A program made the translations under genes and the position numbers. Below are positions 46,398 to 56,512 of a DNA stretch of 64,000 nucleotides, piece after piece (positions within the stretch are counted from its first letter, which is position 1; each line of letters begins with the position of its first letter). The stretch is from the NCBI GenBank assembly GCA_026706075.1, contig JAPOZM010000055.1, forward strand, positions 62,001-126,000. Direction: 5' to 3'. This DNA is from Gemmatimonadaceae bacterium (GTDB taxonomy: Bacteria; Latescibacterota; UBA2968; UBA8231). The notes under the pieces are model-generated. The model did not search any database and was not told the DNA's origin. It worked only from the letters and a program-made list of their open reading frames with translations.

Positions 46398-48622
46398 CCG
46401 CCGCCTCCCGTCCCTCCGGGAAGCTCCACGTCCTCCTCCTCCCAGGCCCGCCACTTGGACGGGCTGTCCCGGACCTTGGGGCCGGCGTACTGCAGGGTGA
46501 ACTGGTACGACGGCGCATCGAGGAGGGTGGCGCCGCCGCAGTCGAGGCGCATCGCCTCGGTGCAGGCGTACGAGACCGACCCCTCCCGGCGCCGGGACCA
46601 CACGAAGCGGGCGTCGGTCTCGATCCAGCCGTAGCGGGTGCGGCCGGAGTCCCAGGTGTAGCGCGGGCGGACGTCCTCCATGAGCAGCTCCTCCTCGCGG
46701 TCGAGCTTGACGCCGACGAGCGTCTCGCCGCGGTCGGAGTCGACCACGAGGCCGGCGGCGGAGGGGCGGTCGACGCCGGCCACGCGGATGCGGGCGGCGA
46801 TGGCGGCCGGGTCCTCGCCGCGGTCGTGGGGAGCCAGGACCGAGTAGAAGACGACCCACTTGCCGGCCGCCAGCCGGCCCGAGGTCGTCTGGTGGAGGAG
46901 GACCTCCTCCTGCCAGTGGCGCCGGAGCGGCTCCCGGCCTTGCCAGAACCACGGCCGCGGCGGGTAGACCACGGCCAGGGCGGCGGCCCCCTCCGGCGCC
47001 GCGTAGACCTCCCCGCCGGGCTCGGTGCGCACGGAATCGATGGCCGTGTCGAACCAGCCCTTCCCCTCCTGGAGCACCTTCTGCGTGTGGTAGAGGTTGG
47101 AGAAGGTGAAGACATCGTCCCGCAGGGCCTGGATTCCGTCGATGACGAGGAACATCTCCTCGTCGAGGAGCCAGGCGACGACGCGGTCGTGCAGGTACCC
47201 GGCGCCGCGGTCGACGACGCGGGTGCGCGAGAACTCCACGCTCGAGAACCGCCGGTAGTCGATGCGGCTCGTCTCCACCGGGCGGTAGCGCCCGTCGTTG
47301 TGGAGGAAGTCGTAAAGGGAGTCGCCCTCGCGCATCAGCTCGTTGCGCGCCACGACGCGGTTGTGGTAGAGGTCGGCCCGGTAGTGCCCGTTCGGCAGCC
47401 GCTCGCGATAGCCACCGTCGTGGAGCAGCAGGGCGCCCCGGCTGGTGAGGGTGGAGATGCTGTTCTCGTCGGCGTGCCCGTGGTGGGCCTTCTCCGCCTC
47501 CACCGGGATTGTGTGGTTGAGGTAGTCCCGCTGGGTGCGGCCGTAGTCGCTGTCCGGCTTGTAGTTGAGCAGCAGGAAGGTGTCCTGCCGCGACCACCCG
47601 CTGCGGAAGACGACCTTCTTGCCCGCCAGCTCGTCCAGCACCTCGCGGCCCCTCCACGCGGGGATCCGGGGCTCGACGGACTCGTCCATCCAGTTGGCCG
47701 CCTGCACCCAGATCACCGGGTCGCCGAAAGGTCCGGGGCCGTGGCGTTCCATCAGGCGCTCGAAGACCTCGCCGGCGGCCCAGCGCAGGCAGCCGTCGCC
47801 GTACTCGCGGGCCCCGCGCTCGAAGATGGGCAGGTACTTCGGCAGGTTGGACGCCCAGTACGAATCGCCGAAGTCGGCTACGCCGCCGATGGGACACAGC
47901 AGGTTGAGGTAGTACTCGAAGTAGAAGCGGCTGGTGGGCTGGCGGAAGAAGGCCGCCTCCCCGCCGGCGAGATCGACGTAGCCGAGGACCGCCTGGGTCC
48001 ACATGGAGTGGTAGTGCATGGCGTCCTCGATCGTCCAGCCCTCGAGGCTGTCGGCCATCAGCTCGCGCGCCATCCGCTCCCAGCGCGGGGAGCGCGGGTC
48101 CCCGTCGCAGGCCCGGGACGCGGCCAGCAGCCCCCAGGCGCGGATGGCGGTGCGGTTGTGGGCCCCCCACTCGGGAAAGGCGAAGATGAGGTCGCAGCTC
48201 TCGGCGAGGATCCCTCGGATCGCCCGGTGCTGATCCTCGGTGACCGCGGCGCTCTCGCGGACGCCCAGGTAGGCCTCGGCCATCGTCGACAGGTGGAAGA
48301 AGTTGGGCTGCGCCGGCAGGCCGCCGGCAAACTCGGGGCGGTCCGGTATCAGGTCTCGGGGATAGGCCTCGGCGAAGCGGCCGTACCCGGCCAGACGGGC
48401 GGCCGCTGAGGCCGCCAGGGCCTCGTCGCCGTCCTCGCGGGCCAGGAAACCCTCGGCCAGGGCCAGGTGGATGGGCAGCGCAGGCGGCTGCTGCAGGCCG
48501 GAGAGCGGTTCCGGGTCGAGGCTGGCCAGCCAGCTGTCCAGAAGGCCCTCGGCCTCTCTTCGGGCGCCGGGCACCCAGAGGCGCAGGCGCTCGACGTAGC
48601 CCTGGCGCGAAGTCGGCGTCAT
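46394..48622 (-). CDS. Heparinase II/III-family protein
   Basis: 742 residues. The N-terminal ~350 residues are helical with the (alpha/alpha)-toroid landmarks of polysaccharide lyases (EWGAHNRTAIRAWGLLAAS, TIEDAMHYHSMWTQAVLGYV). The C-terminal beta-sandwich begins near HHGHADENSISTLTSRGALLLHDGGYRE, the His-Ala-Asp segment conserved in heparinase II/III proteins. Relatives cleave uronate-containing glycans by beta-elimination. No signal peptide is seen from the ATG at 48622; the frame extends upstream but is Pro/Gly-rich there. Divergent from the DUF6785-like membrane protein, a pairing that suggests a shared glycan-related role. Confidence 0.85.
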   Translation of the reverse strand: MTPTSRQGYVERLRLWVPGARREAEGLLDSWLASLDPEPLSGLQQPPALPIHLALAEGFLAREDGDEALAASAAARLAGYGRFAEAYPRDLIPDRPEFAGGLPAQPNFFHLSTMAEAYLGVRESAAVTEDQHRAIRGILAESCDLIFAFPEWGAHNRTAIRAWGLLAASRACDGDPRSPRWERMARELMADSLEGWTIEDAMHYHSMWTQAVLGYVDLAGGEAAFFRQPTSRFYFEYYLNLLCPIGGVADFGDSYWASNLPKYLPIFERGAREYGDGCLRWAAGEVFERLMERHGPGPFGDPVIWVQAANWMDESVEPRIPAWRGREVLDELAGKKVVFRSGWSRQDTFLLLNYKPDSDYGRTQRDYLNHTIPVEAEKAHHGHADENSISTLTSRGALLLHDGGYRERLPNGHYRADLYHNRVVARNELMREGDSLYDFLHNDGRYRPVETSRIDYRRFSSVEFSRTRVVDRGAGYLHDRVVAWLLDEEMFLVIDGIQALRDDVFTFSNLYHTQKVLQEGKGWFDTAIDSVRTEPGGEVYAAPEGAAALAVVYPPRPWFWQGREPLRRHWQEEVLLHQTTSGRLAAGKWVVFYSVLAPHDRGEDPAAIAARIRVAGVDRPSAAGLVVDSDRGETLVGVKLDREEELLMEDVRPRYTWDSGRTRYGWIETDARFVWSRRREGSVSYACTEAMRLDCGGATLLDAPSYQFTLQYAGPKVRDSPSKWRAWEEEDVELPGGTGGGG

Positions 48623-48842
48623 GCTCTTCGAAGATGGTCCGGCCTGTCGCCGAGGCGCAAGCGATGCGGAAGCGAGCCGCCCGGGGGATCGAGCCCCCCG
48701 TGGCGGGCCGGGGGGCCGGGCTTGTCGAGGCCGCTGGCCGCCCCCCACCTTAATCCCGACCCCGTCCTCCTTCTCGCGGACCTGGCAACCGATCCCCGGA
48801 TCCACTCCCATCCCTGCCCGATCCACCTCGCGCCAGGGCGCG

Positions 48843-50762
48843 GTGACCTTCCGGGCCCTCTTCGCCGGCGCCGTGGTCTCCGTCCTGCTGGGGGTGGCCG
48901 CTCCCTACGAGAACCTGATCGTCTCCGGCTCGCCGCTGCACTTCGACTACAGCACGCCGGGGGCGGTCTTCTTCTTCCTGCTGTTCCTGCTGGCGGCCAA
49001 CCCCCTCCTCGGCCTGCTGCGGCGGAGCTGGCGGTTCGCCGCCGCGGAACTGGCCACGGTCTACATCATGGCCGCCGTGGCCTGCACGATCCCGACCCTC
49101 GGCCTCGTCTGCCAGCTCCTGCCCCACATCTCCTCGGGGACCTATTTCTCCACGCCGGAGAACGGCTGGGCCGAGGAGATCGTGCCCTTCCTGCCGGAGT
49201 GGATGCGGGTCTCCGACTCGCAGGCGGTCAAGTGGTTCTACGAGGGGCTGCCGTCGGGCACGCCCCTGCCCTGGATGGCGTGGCTGGCGCCGCTGCTGGG
49301 GTGGCTGCCATTGCTGCTGGCGGCGTACGCGGCGATGACGGCGCTCATGGTGCTGGTCCGCAAGCAGTGGATCCAGCACGAGCGGCTCACCTTCCCCCTC
49401 GTGCAGGTGCCGATCTCGATGATCGGCGAGGAAGGTGAGGGACGCAGGGTCATCAGCGGCTTCTTCCGGAACCCCGCCGTCTGGATCGGCATCCTGATCC
49501 CCTTCCTGCAGTACTCCCTGCGGGCCCTGCACAACTACTACCCCATCGTTCCCGAGGGGGTGCCGATCTGGAAGTACTACTACTTCTGGGACGGAAACTT
49601 CCAGTTGCGCTGGTCGATCAGCCACGCCGTCGTCGGCTTCGGGTTCCTGCTGAGCACCAAGCTCGGGTTCAGCATGTGGTTCCTCGGGCTGCTGACCACC
49701 CTGGAGCGGGCCGTCCTCCTGCACTTCGGAGTCCCCGGGACCCAGCGCGTCGAGGGGGTCGCCCTCGGCTCGGCCTACCTGGCCTACCAGGGTTTCGGGG
49801 CCCTGGCGGTGCTCGCCGCCAGCTCCCTCTGGGTGGCCCGCCACCACCTGAAGCGGATCTGGCGCCATGTCGCCGCCGGCTCCGGCGGGGACGGCGACGA
49901 GATCCTGTCCTATCGGCAGGCCGTCGGTCTGCTGGGGGCCTCGGTGCTCGTCATGTGGATCTGGCTCCACGCCGCCGGCATGGCCTGGTGGCTGGCGCCG
50001 CTCCTGATCGCGACCGCCCTGGGGGTGATGTTCGGCCTCACCCGGATCGTCGCCGAAGGCGGGCTGGCGGTGACCAAGGCCCCTCTGGTCCCGGTGGATG
50101 CCCTCCTCGGCACCTTCGGCGCCAGCGCCCTCGGACACGCCAACCTCGGCGCCCTCGGCATGACTATCACCTGGGCCGGGGGGATGCGCGTCACCCTGAT
50201 GGCCGCCGTCATCCACGGCCTGCGGCTGGCCGAGCACTACATCACCCGGCACCGGCGCCGCCTGGCCGCCGCCGTCCTGGTGGCCGTGCTGTGCGCCGCC
50301 GGCGCCTCGGTGGTCACGGTCCTGACCCTCGGCTACCGCCACGGCGCCCTCAACCTCAGCTTCTGGTTCTTCGGAGAGAGGGCCGCCACCCTGCCCTACA
50401 CTTTCACCGCCTACCACCTCGCCAACCCGGCGGGGTCCACCTGGGAGTTCCTGGGCGTCACCGGCGCGGGCGGGGCGGTGCAGCTGGCCCTGACCCTTGC
50501 CTCCAAGCGGTTCCTCTGGTTTCCGGTGCACCCCATCGCCTTTCCGATCAGCGCCATGTGGACCACCCACCACCTGATGCCGAGCATCTTCATCGGCTGG
50601 CTGGTGAAGGCCTCGGTCCTGCGCTACGGCGGCGTCACCCTCTACCGCCGGGCCCGGCCCTTCTTCCTGGGGCTCATCCTGGGGCACTACGCCACCGGGG
50701 GCCTGTGGTGCCTCATCGACGGGATCACCGGCATGACCGGCAATCACCTGTTCTTCTGGTAG
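48843..50762 (+). CDS. DUF6785/DUF6784-like multi-pass membrane protein
   Basis: 639 residues with roughly 12-14 membrane helices. Conserved-looking segments include ELATVYIMAAVACTIPTLG, the amphipathic QHERLTFPLVQVP, RIVAEGGLAVTKAPL and the C-terminal SAMWTTHHLMPSIFIGWLVK. These match the large DUF6785 proteins of Latescibacterota, Planctomycetes and Armatimonadota. They have oligopeptide-transporter-like topology but no proven substrate. The GTG at 48843 begins the first helix; the frame extends to 48621 but the added part is low-complexity. Its neighbour is the divergent heparinase-like gene. Confidence 0.83.
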   Translation: MTFRALFAGAVVSVLLGVAAPYENLIVSGSPLHFDYSTPGAVFFFLLFLLAANPLLGLLRRSWRFAAAELATVYIMAAVACTIPTLGLVCQLLPHISSGTYFSTPENGWAEEIVPFLPEWMRVSDSQAVKWFYEGLPSGTPLPWMAWLAPLLGWLPLLLAAYAAMTALMVLVRKQWIQHERLTFPLVQVPISMIGEEGEGRRVISGFFRNPAVWIGILIPFLQYSLRALHNYYPIVPEGVPIWKYYYFWDGNFQLRWSISHAVVGFGFLLSTKLGFSMWFLGLLTTLERAVLLHFGVPGTQRVEGVALGSAYLAYQGFGALAVLAASSLWVARHHLKRIWRHVAAGSGGDGDEILSYRQAVGLLGASVLVMWIWLHAAGMAWWLAPLLIATALGVMFGLTRIVAEGGLAVTKAPLVPVDALLGTFGASALGHANLGALGMTITWAGGMRVTLMAAVIHGLRLAEHYITRHRRRLAAAVLVAVLCAAGASVVTVLTLGYRHGALNLSFWFFGERAATLPYTFTAYHLANPAGSTWEFLGVTGAGGAVQLALTLASKRFLWFPVHPIAFPISAMWTTHHLMPSIFIGWLVKASVLRYGGVTLYRRARPFFLGLILGHYATGGLWCLIDGITGMTGNHLFFW

Positions 50763-50850
50763 TCTGGCGGTTGGTCCGACCGCAGGCGCAGGCCGGGCGG
50801 CCGGTCCGGGAACCCCTCCCGAGGCCCCGGGGCCCGGGGTCCTCCATGCA

Positions 50851-50874
50851 AACGTTGCGATAAAAAACGTTGCG
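50851..50874 (+). promoter_or_regulatory. Possible LacI-type operator pair at the receptor promoter
   Basis: AACGTTGCG occurs at 50851-50859 and 50866-50874, 15 bases apart. The first lies in GCAA-ACG-TTGC, resembling LacI/PurR half-site arrangements. The second overlaps the -35 element, so a bound protein would block transcription. Confidence 0.35.
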
Positions 50875-50899
50875 TCATCAGGCTCTCCGTCGGTAAATT
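50870..50899 (+). promoter_or_regulatory. Promoter of the outer-membrane operon
   Basis: TTGCGT (50870-50875), 18 bases, TAAATT (50894-50899). The predicted start near 50906 leaves a ~120-base leader before the receptor gene. Confidence 0.5.
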
Positions 50900-51025
50900 C
50901 GATGTTTCATGCTTTCACCGATTCACGTCAATTCCGCTGTTCCGGCTCCGCAGGGCGCGCTCCGTCGGCACCGTCGACGGAATCCCGTGCGCAGGAGCCC
51001 TGAGGAACCACTCTGGAGGAGAGCC

Positions 51026-53968
51026 ATGGAGGTGCTGCAAAGGGTTCGACCCGCACTCGCCCTCGTGGTCCTGGCCCTGGCGATGGGCGCCCAGCCCGCG
51101 CTGGCCAGCTACGGCAAGATCTCGGGCACGATCACCGACGATTCGGGGCAGGCCCTGATAGGGGCCCGGGTGAGCACCGAGGTCGGCGGCTTCCGTGTGG
51201 GGACCGTCACCGACGACGAGGGGCGCTACTTCATCCTCAACGTGCCGCCGGGGCGCTACGCCGTCGAGGCCGGCTACGTGGGCCATCAGACCGTCCAGAA
51301 GACCGATGTGGCCGTGCGGCTGGACCTGACGACCACGGTGGACTTCTCCCTGGCCACCGAGGCGGTCAAGGGTCCCGTGGTCGTGGTCCTCGCCGAGCGG
51401 CCCCCGGTGGAGAAGAGCCTGACCTCTACTCGTCAGACCATCGACCCCAGCGAGATCAACAACAGCATGCCGGTCTCCGGCCTGCAGGACCTGATCAACA
51501 CCACACCCAGCTCTTTCCGGGGCTTCATCCGCGGCGGCCGCCGGGCCGACACCAAGGTCCTGCTCGACGGCATCGACGTCTCCGACAGCTACTTCCGGGC
51601 CGGGGAGGGCAACGGCGTCTACTCGCCCTACACGGCGACGCACCGCTCGGTGGGCAACGAGTTCACCTCGGTGGGCGTCAACGCTTCCTCCGTGCAGAGC
51701 CTGGACGTGATCTCCGGAACCTTCAACGCCGAGTACGACGCGGCCACCGCCGGCATCGTCAACGTCGTCTCGCGGGAGGGCGGGGAGAAGCTCGAGACCC
51801 GCGTGTTCTACCGCACCGGCCCGGGCACGAAGAACGCCGGCCCCGACGTCTACAGCGATCTCTCCAAGTATCTCGAAGAGCGCGCCGCCCTGGCCAATGC
51901 CGACGACGATGCGCAGAAGGCCAAGGCGGACTACTACAGCTTCGACGAGGGCACCATCGACGAGATCGGCTACGGCGACGCCCTGCGGCACGAGCTGGAG
52001 CTGTCCGTGGGCGGCCCCCTCACCGGCCGGGGCAACTTCTTTTTCAGCGGCCGCTTCCTCGACGACCGGGGCAACTTCGCCAACGCCCTCAACCGCGGCG
52101 CCCGCTTTTCCCTCAAGGCCACCCACCGGCCCACCGATGCCCTCAAGGTCACCGCCAACGTGTCGGTCGACGACGGCGGCCAGCTCGGCGGCTGGGTGAA
52201 CCGCGACTTCAACGGGCGCTTCAAGTTCTACCCGCAGGGGGCGATCGGGAACAAGAAGCTGGGGGTCCTGGCCTACCTGGGCCTGAGCCACACCCTGTCG
52301 GAGCGGACGATCATCGACGTCAAGCTCTCCCAGCTCAACCGGACGAGCGAGTTCGGCTTCTCCGACGACAACGGCGACGGCGTCTCGACTCTGGACGAGG
52401 GCGGGGACTTCATCCGCATCGACACGGCCGCTGAATCCGAGCTCTACCTGGGCGTGGGGGGCAGCGCCGTCGACGCCGACGGCAACTTCACCTTCTTCAC
52501 CTCCGACCCGGGGAACGAGAAGTTCTTCACCCTCGGCTTCTCCAACAATCAGTACCGCTTCGGCCAGCCCGGGTTCTACTACGAGGAGCTGAAGCGAAAC
52601 GTCACGCAGCTCAAGGCCGACCTCACCCACCAGTACAACTTCAACCACCAGTTGAAGACCGGCCTGCTCTACCGGCGCCACACCCTGGACCAGTTCCAGC
52701 AGCGCACCCAGGTAAAGGTCATCTACGACCCGAACTTCCCCTTCGAGACCACGGCGTACACCCTGAATCCGGTGGAGACCGCCCTCTACGTGCAGGACAA
52801 GATCGAGTACGAGGGCGTCATCGTGAACGCCGGCGTGCGCCTCGACATGTTCAACCCGGGGGCCCAGGTCCTGGCCGACTTCTTCAATCCCTCGATGCAG
52901 GACACGCTCTCCAACGGCCAGATCACGCGCAAGGCGCGCCTCGGCGACGACGCCGAGACCAAGATGTTCTGGCAGCCGCGCCTCGGCATCTCGCACCCGA
53001 TCTCCGAGACGGCGGCGATGCACTACTCGTGGGGCAAGTTCTACACGCCGCCCCCGTTCTCGCAGCTCTACGACGAGTACGGCACCTTCGCCAACCCGTC
53101 GCTGCCCAACGTGCGCGACGTGAACGCCGACCCGCCGGAGGCCACGGCCTACGAGATGGGCCTGCAGTGGGGCTTCCATCCGGACTACCTCGCCGACATC
53201 ACCGCCTACTACCGCGACATCGAGAACTACGGGCGCATCGGCTACGCCATTAACCCCGATCCCGCCGCCGGCGCCGGCTTCGGCTCCTACACCTTCACCA
53301 CCAGCTTCGGCTACGCCGACGCACGCGGCATCGAGCTCTCCCTCTTCCGGCGTCCGGGCAAGATGATCTCGGGGCGCCTGAACTATGCCTTCAGCTACAT
53401 CAAGGCCTCGGGCGGGGCCGGCCGGCTGACGCCGTACCCCGACAAGACGAGCTACGCCTATGCCGCCGGCGACACCGAGATCCCCCTGGAGGACCGGGAG
53501 ACCTTCAACACGGTGGAGCGCAACGTCCAGGGCGGAAACAACTCTCTCACCACCGGCTTCGACCGCGCCCACCAGTTGAGCCTGTCCCTGCTGGCGCAGC
53601 TGCCCGCAGGCTTCGACCTGTCGCTGATCCAGAGCCTGGAGAGCGGCTTCCTCTACGCGCTGACCCAGACCTCGGAAGACCCCCGCGAGCGCGCCACCGA
53701 GCGGGGCCCGATCAACGCGAGCACGGACGTGCGACTCACCCGGGGGCTGGAGCTGCTAGGCACCCGGGCGGGCCTCTTCCTGGAGGTCACCAACCTGCTG
53801 GACAGGGAGAACGTGCTGGCCTTCGACAATTCCACCATCCCCAGCCAGGTCCTGTGGGAAGAGGACCAGGATCCGACGGGGGAGTTGAACCGCGCTTTCA
53901 GCGGCCAGTCGATCCCGCTGTACGGTCCGCCGCGCCAGATCGGGCTCGGCGTGAGCCTGGACTTCTGA
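51026..53968 (+). CDS. TonB-dependent receptor with carboxypeptidase-regulatory N-domain
   Basis: 980 residues; GGAGGAGAG lies 4 bases before the ATG. Signal peptide about 1-27, CarboxypepD_reg-like domain about 30-105 (ISGTITDDSGQALIGARVST, VTDDEGRYFILNVPPGRYAVEA), plug domain about 135-290 (LQDLINTTPSSFRGFIRGG, VLLDGIDVSDSYF, FNAEYDAATAGIVNVVSREGG), then a 22-strand barrel ending in LGVSLDF. Such receptors import or sense large substrates across the outer membrane. First gene of an operon with the secreted protein at 54000 and the PorV-like protein. Ligand unknown. Confidence 0.95.
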   Translation: MEVLQRVRPALALVVLALAMGAQPALASYGKISGTITDDSGQALIGARVSTEVGGFRVGTVTDDEGRYFILNVPPGRYAVEAGYVGHQTVQKTDVAVRLDLTTTVDFSLATEAVKGPVVVVLAERPPVEKSLTSTRQTIDPSEINNSMPVSGLQDLINTTPSSFRGFIRGGRRADTKVLLDGIDVSDSYFRAGEGNGVYSPYTATHRSVGNEFTSVGVNASSVQSLDVISGTFNAEYDAATAGIVNVVSREGGEKLETRVFYRTGPGTKNAGPDVYSDLSKYLEERAALANADDDAQKAKADYYSFDEGTIDEIGYGDALRHELELSVGGPLTGRGNFFFSGRFLDDRGNFANALNRGARFSLKATHRPTDALKVTANVSVDDGGQLGGWVNRDFNGRFKFYPQGAIGNKKLGVLAYLGLSHTLSERTIIDVKLSQLNRTSEFGFSDDNGDGVSTLDEGGDFIRIDTAAESELYLGVGGSAVDADGNFTFFTSDPGNEKFFTLGFSNNQYRFGQPGFYYEELKRNVTQLKADLTHQYNFNHQLKTGLLYRRHTLDQFQQRTQVKVIYDPNFPFETTAYTLNPVETALYVQDKIEYEGVIVNAGVRLDMFNPGAQVLADFFNPSMQDTLSNGQITRKARLGDDAETKMFWQPRLGISHPISETAAMHYSWGKFYTPPPFSQLYDEYGTFANPSLPNVRDVNADPPEATAYEMGLQWGFHPDYLADITAYYRDIENYGRIGYAINPDPAAGAGFGSYTFTTSFGYADARGIELSLFRRPGKMISGRLNYAFSYIKASGGAGRLTPYPDKTSYAYAAGDTEIPLEDRETFNTVERNVQGGNNSLTTGFDRAHQLSLSLLAQLPAGFDLSLIQSLESGFLYALTQTSEDPRERATERGPINASTDVRLTRGLELLGTRAGLFLEVTNLLDRENVLAFDNSTIPSQVLWEEDQDPTGELNRAFSGQSIPLYGPPRQIGLGVSLDF

Positions 53969-53999
53969 GCCGATCAGGGACTCCATGGGAGGAAATACG

Positions 54000-56477
54000 A
54001 TGATCAAGTACCTCAAGCCGGCACGCGCCGGCATCCTGGTGTTGCTCCTCGCCGGGACGGCAGGTGCGCAGGGCCCGGGCGTCATCATGGCGGGCGACCT
54101 GTGGGAGACCTACCTGCCGACCAACGTGGGCAAGACCTACTACGAGGTGGAGACCGATCCCAACCAGCTCTACTACCTGTTCCGCGTGGGCAACCTCGAT
54201 CGCCAGTGGACGACGCCCACCCAGATGTACCCCGGGGGAGAGAACATCCACATCCCCTGGAAGCAGGCGATCGAGATGATCGAGTACAGTCCGGGGATCA
54301 ACAACTTCACCACCTCCTCCGATCCCCGCGCCAAGGACTACGTGTACGCCTTTCAGGCGCCGGCCCTCGGATCCGGGACGGCGGACGACGGCGCCCGCTG
54401 GGTGGACCCCGGCAACCGGCACCAGATGATCTATGAGGGCTCGACGCCGACGAACATCGGCGTGGACGTGAAGTACCGCATCCGCCAGTGGTCCCTCAAC
54501 CACGCCAACATGAACGACTTCCTCGTCCTCGAGCTCGAGCTGACCAACACGGGGGTCTTCGATCCCGACGGCGACGGCAACCCCGAGCAGACGGGGCGCA
54601 GGATCGAGGCCCTGGTCCTCAACCTGCGCAACGAGCTGATCAACTCCATGTCCAACAGCCAGGCGGGCAGGCGAGGCGCCAGCGGCTGGTTCACCGGTCC
54701 GGTGAGCGGCTACGACGCCACCCCCGACGCCGACGGCAACCCCTGGGACGTGCCGGTCACCTTCACCGGTCCGGCTCCCTCGCAGCTGAGCGAGACCGGT
54801 CCCGACGGCATTCCCTGGGCGCCGGACGGCAGCCGCGAGCTGGGCAACACCATGCGCCGGCGCCACTACTACTACGACATCTACACCGGCTCCCAGTGGA
54901 TGGCGGTCAAGGAGGGCGCCCTCCCGGCGGACGGCTCCACCTTCGACCAGCAGGACAAGAAGACGATCTTCGACAGCCATCCCGTCGGCACCGGGGCGGA
55001 GCGCGGCTGGTACACCTCGGTGAGCAAGGGCTACGGCAACAACGACCACAACCCCTGGGAGAACCACGTTCTCTCCATGGGCACCTTCTACGAGAACGGG
55101 GGCCGCATCTCCGACCGCACCGCCTTCGTTCTCAAGCCCGATCCCAACTACTTCGACGCCACCCATCCCGACATCGTCGAGGGCAACCCCCTGACCTTCG
55201 TGGCCGCCGTCAAGCCCGAGGGGGAGCGGGGGCAGCCGCGGGGGGACATGAAGTACAACGGCACCTTCGCCCAGAACTGGGAGAAGGGCAACGCCGGCTC
55301 CCTGCCCGACCGCAGCGACTCCGACTGGGACGCCGGGTACACCATCGCCCACGGCTTCGACGGCGACCACTACGTGGGCGTGGGCCCCTTCTCGCTGGAG
55401 GTGGGCGAGACGATCAACATCACCATGGCGGAGTACGGCGGGTTCCGGCTGCAGGGCGTCCGCCGGGCGCGCTCGGCCGCCCAGTGGGCGTACGAGAACA
55501 ACTGGCAGGTTCCGGCGCCGCCTCCGACGCCCGACATCAAGGTGGCCCCCAGCCGTCCCGACCCCGACCTCAACATCGAGGTCAAGTGGGACGACCGGGC
55601 CGAGTCGGCGGCGGACTTCGCCGGCTACAAGATCTACCGCTCCACGCCGTTCCCGCGGGTAGACACGCGCCAGCTCGGCATCCGCATGCTCGACCGCTAC
55701 CACGAGCAGACGGAGGCGAATCCCAACGACGCCCAGCTGGCGGCCTTCGGCCGGGCCAACAACCCGAACATCAGCTCCGACGCCTACCGCGACCAGGAGC
55801 CCAACGCCTGGGGCCCCTACCGGCTGATCGCCAACATCCCCGCCGGCGACCTGGGTTCCTACATGAACGACGGCGACGACAGCGGCACCTACAAGTACAA
55901 GTTCACCGACGACAGCGACCTGGTGAGCTTCGGGTTCACCTACTACTACTACGTGGCCGCCTACGACGACGAGCAGGGCGAGATCAACGGCTGGCCCTAC
56001 ACCTCCCTGGAGACCCACCGCAACAACGTCAACGGGGCCTCCGGGTCGTGGGAGGGGACCTACTGGTGGACCACCGCCAACGCCTTCTACCCTGACCCCA
56101 ACGATCTGAACTCTCTCAAGGACATCGGCGCTCCCTTCATCCTGAAGGCGCCCCTGGCCGATGCCGGGGACCTGGTGGCGGGCAACCTGGCGATCCGGGT
56201 GCTGCCGAACCCCTACAAGCGCCAGGCCCTGCACGACACGGGTGAGCAGCACAAGATCCTGTTCATCAACCTGCCCACGGGGACGGAGATCACCATCCTC
56301 GACGTCTCCGGGCAGGTGATCGACGTCCTTCGCTTCGACGGGACCAACGAGTTCGACGGCACCCTGTTCTGGGACATGTTCTCCAAGGACGGCATCGAGG
56401 TCACCAGCGGTCTCTACATCTACGTGGCGGAGTACCCCGGCGGCAAGCAGACCGGCCACTTCGCCATCCTGCAGTGA
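54000..56477 (+). CDS. Large secreted protein with FnIII-like and Por/FlgD-like C-terminal domains
   Basis: 825 residues; GGAGG lies 7 bases before the ATG. A signal peptide (about 1-28, ending GAQG) is followed by a long unassigned beta-rich region (~30-510) with many Trp/Tyr/Asp residues. A fibronectin-III-like module (~525-680, FAGYKIYRSTPFPR.., YYYYVAAYDDEQGE) follows. The C-terminal domain (~730-825) contains RVLPNPYKRQ, EITILDVSGQVID and SGLYIYVAEYPGG, resembling FCB sorting domains. It is 31 bases after the receptor gene, and the next gene begins 35 bases later. Probably a cell-surface partner of the receptor; no enzymatic function can be named. Confidence 0.88.
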   Translation: MIKYLKPARAGILVLLLAGTAGAQGPGVIMAGDLWETYLPTNVGKTYYEVETDPNQLYYLFRVGNLDRQWTTPTQMYPGGENIHIPWKQAIEMIEYSPGINNFTTSSDPRAKDYVYAFQAPALGSGTADDGARWVDPGNRHQMIYEGSTPTNIGVDVKYRIRQWSLNHANMNDFLVLELELTNTGVFDPDGDGNPEQTGRRIEALVLNLRNELINSMSNSQAGRRGASGWFTGPVSGYDATPDADGNPWDVPVTFTGPAPSQLSETGPDGIPWAPDGSRELGNTMRRRHYYYDIYTGSQWMAVKEGALPADGSTFDQQDKKTIFDSHPVGTGAERGWYTSVSKGYGNNDHNPWENHVLSMGTFYENGGRISDRTAFVLKPDPNYFDATHPDIVEGNPLTFVAAVKPEGERGQPRGDMKYNGTFAQNWEKGNAGSLPDRSDSDWDAGYTIAHGFDGDHYVGVGPFSLEVGETINITMAEYGGFRLQGVRRARSAAQWAYENNWQVPAPPPTPDIKVAPSRPDPDLNIEVKWDDRAESAADFAGYKIYRSTPFPRVDTRQLGIRMLDRYHEQTEANPNDAQLAAFGRANNPNISSDAYRDQEPNAWGPYRLIANIPAGDLGSYMNDGDDSGTYKYKFTDDSDLVSFGFTYYYYVAAYDDEQGEINGWPYTSLETHRNNVNGASGSWEGTYWWTTANAFYPDPNDLNSLKDIGAPFILKAPLADAGDLVAGNLAIRVLPNPYKRQALHDTGEQHKILFINLPTGTEITILDVSGQVIDVLRFDGTNEFDGTLFWDMFSKDGIEVTSGLYIYVAEYPGGKQTGHFAILQ

Positions 56478-56512
56478 CTCCACTGGGCAATGCGGAACGG
56501 AGGATCGGAGAG

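Noticed and set aside
44063-48409. Very long open frame across glnD and the heparinase-like gene
   Set aside because: It is a GC-rich shadow frame with Arg/Pro/Gly-dominated composition, while glnD and the heparinase-like protein have clear family motifs in other frames.
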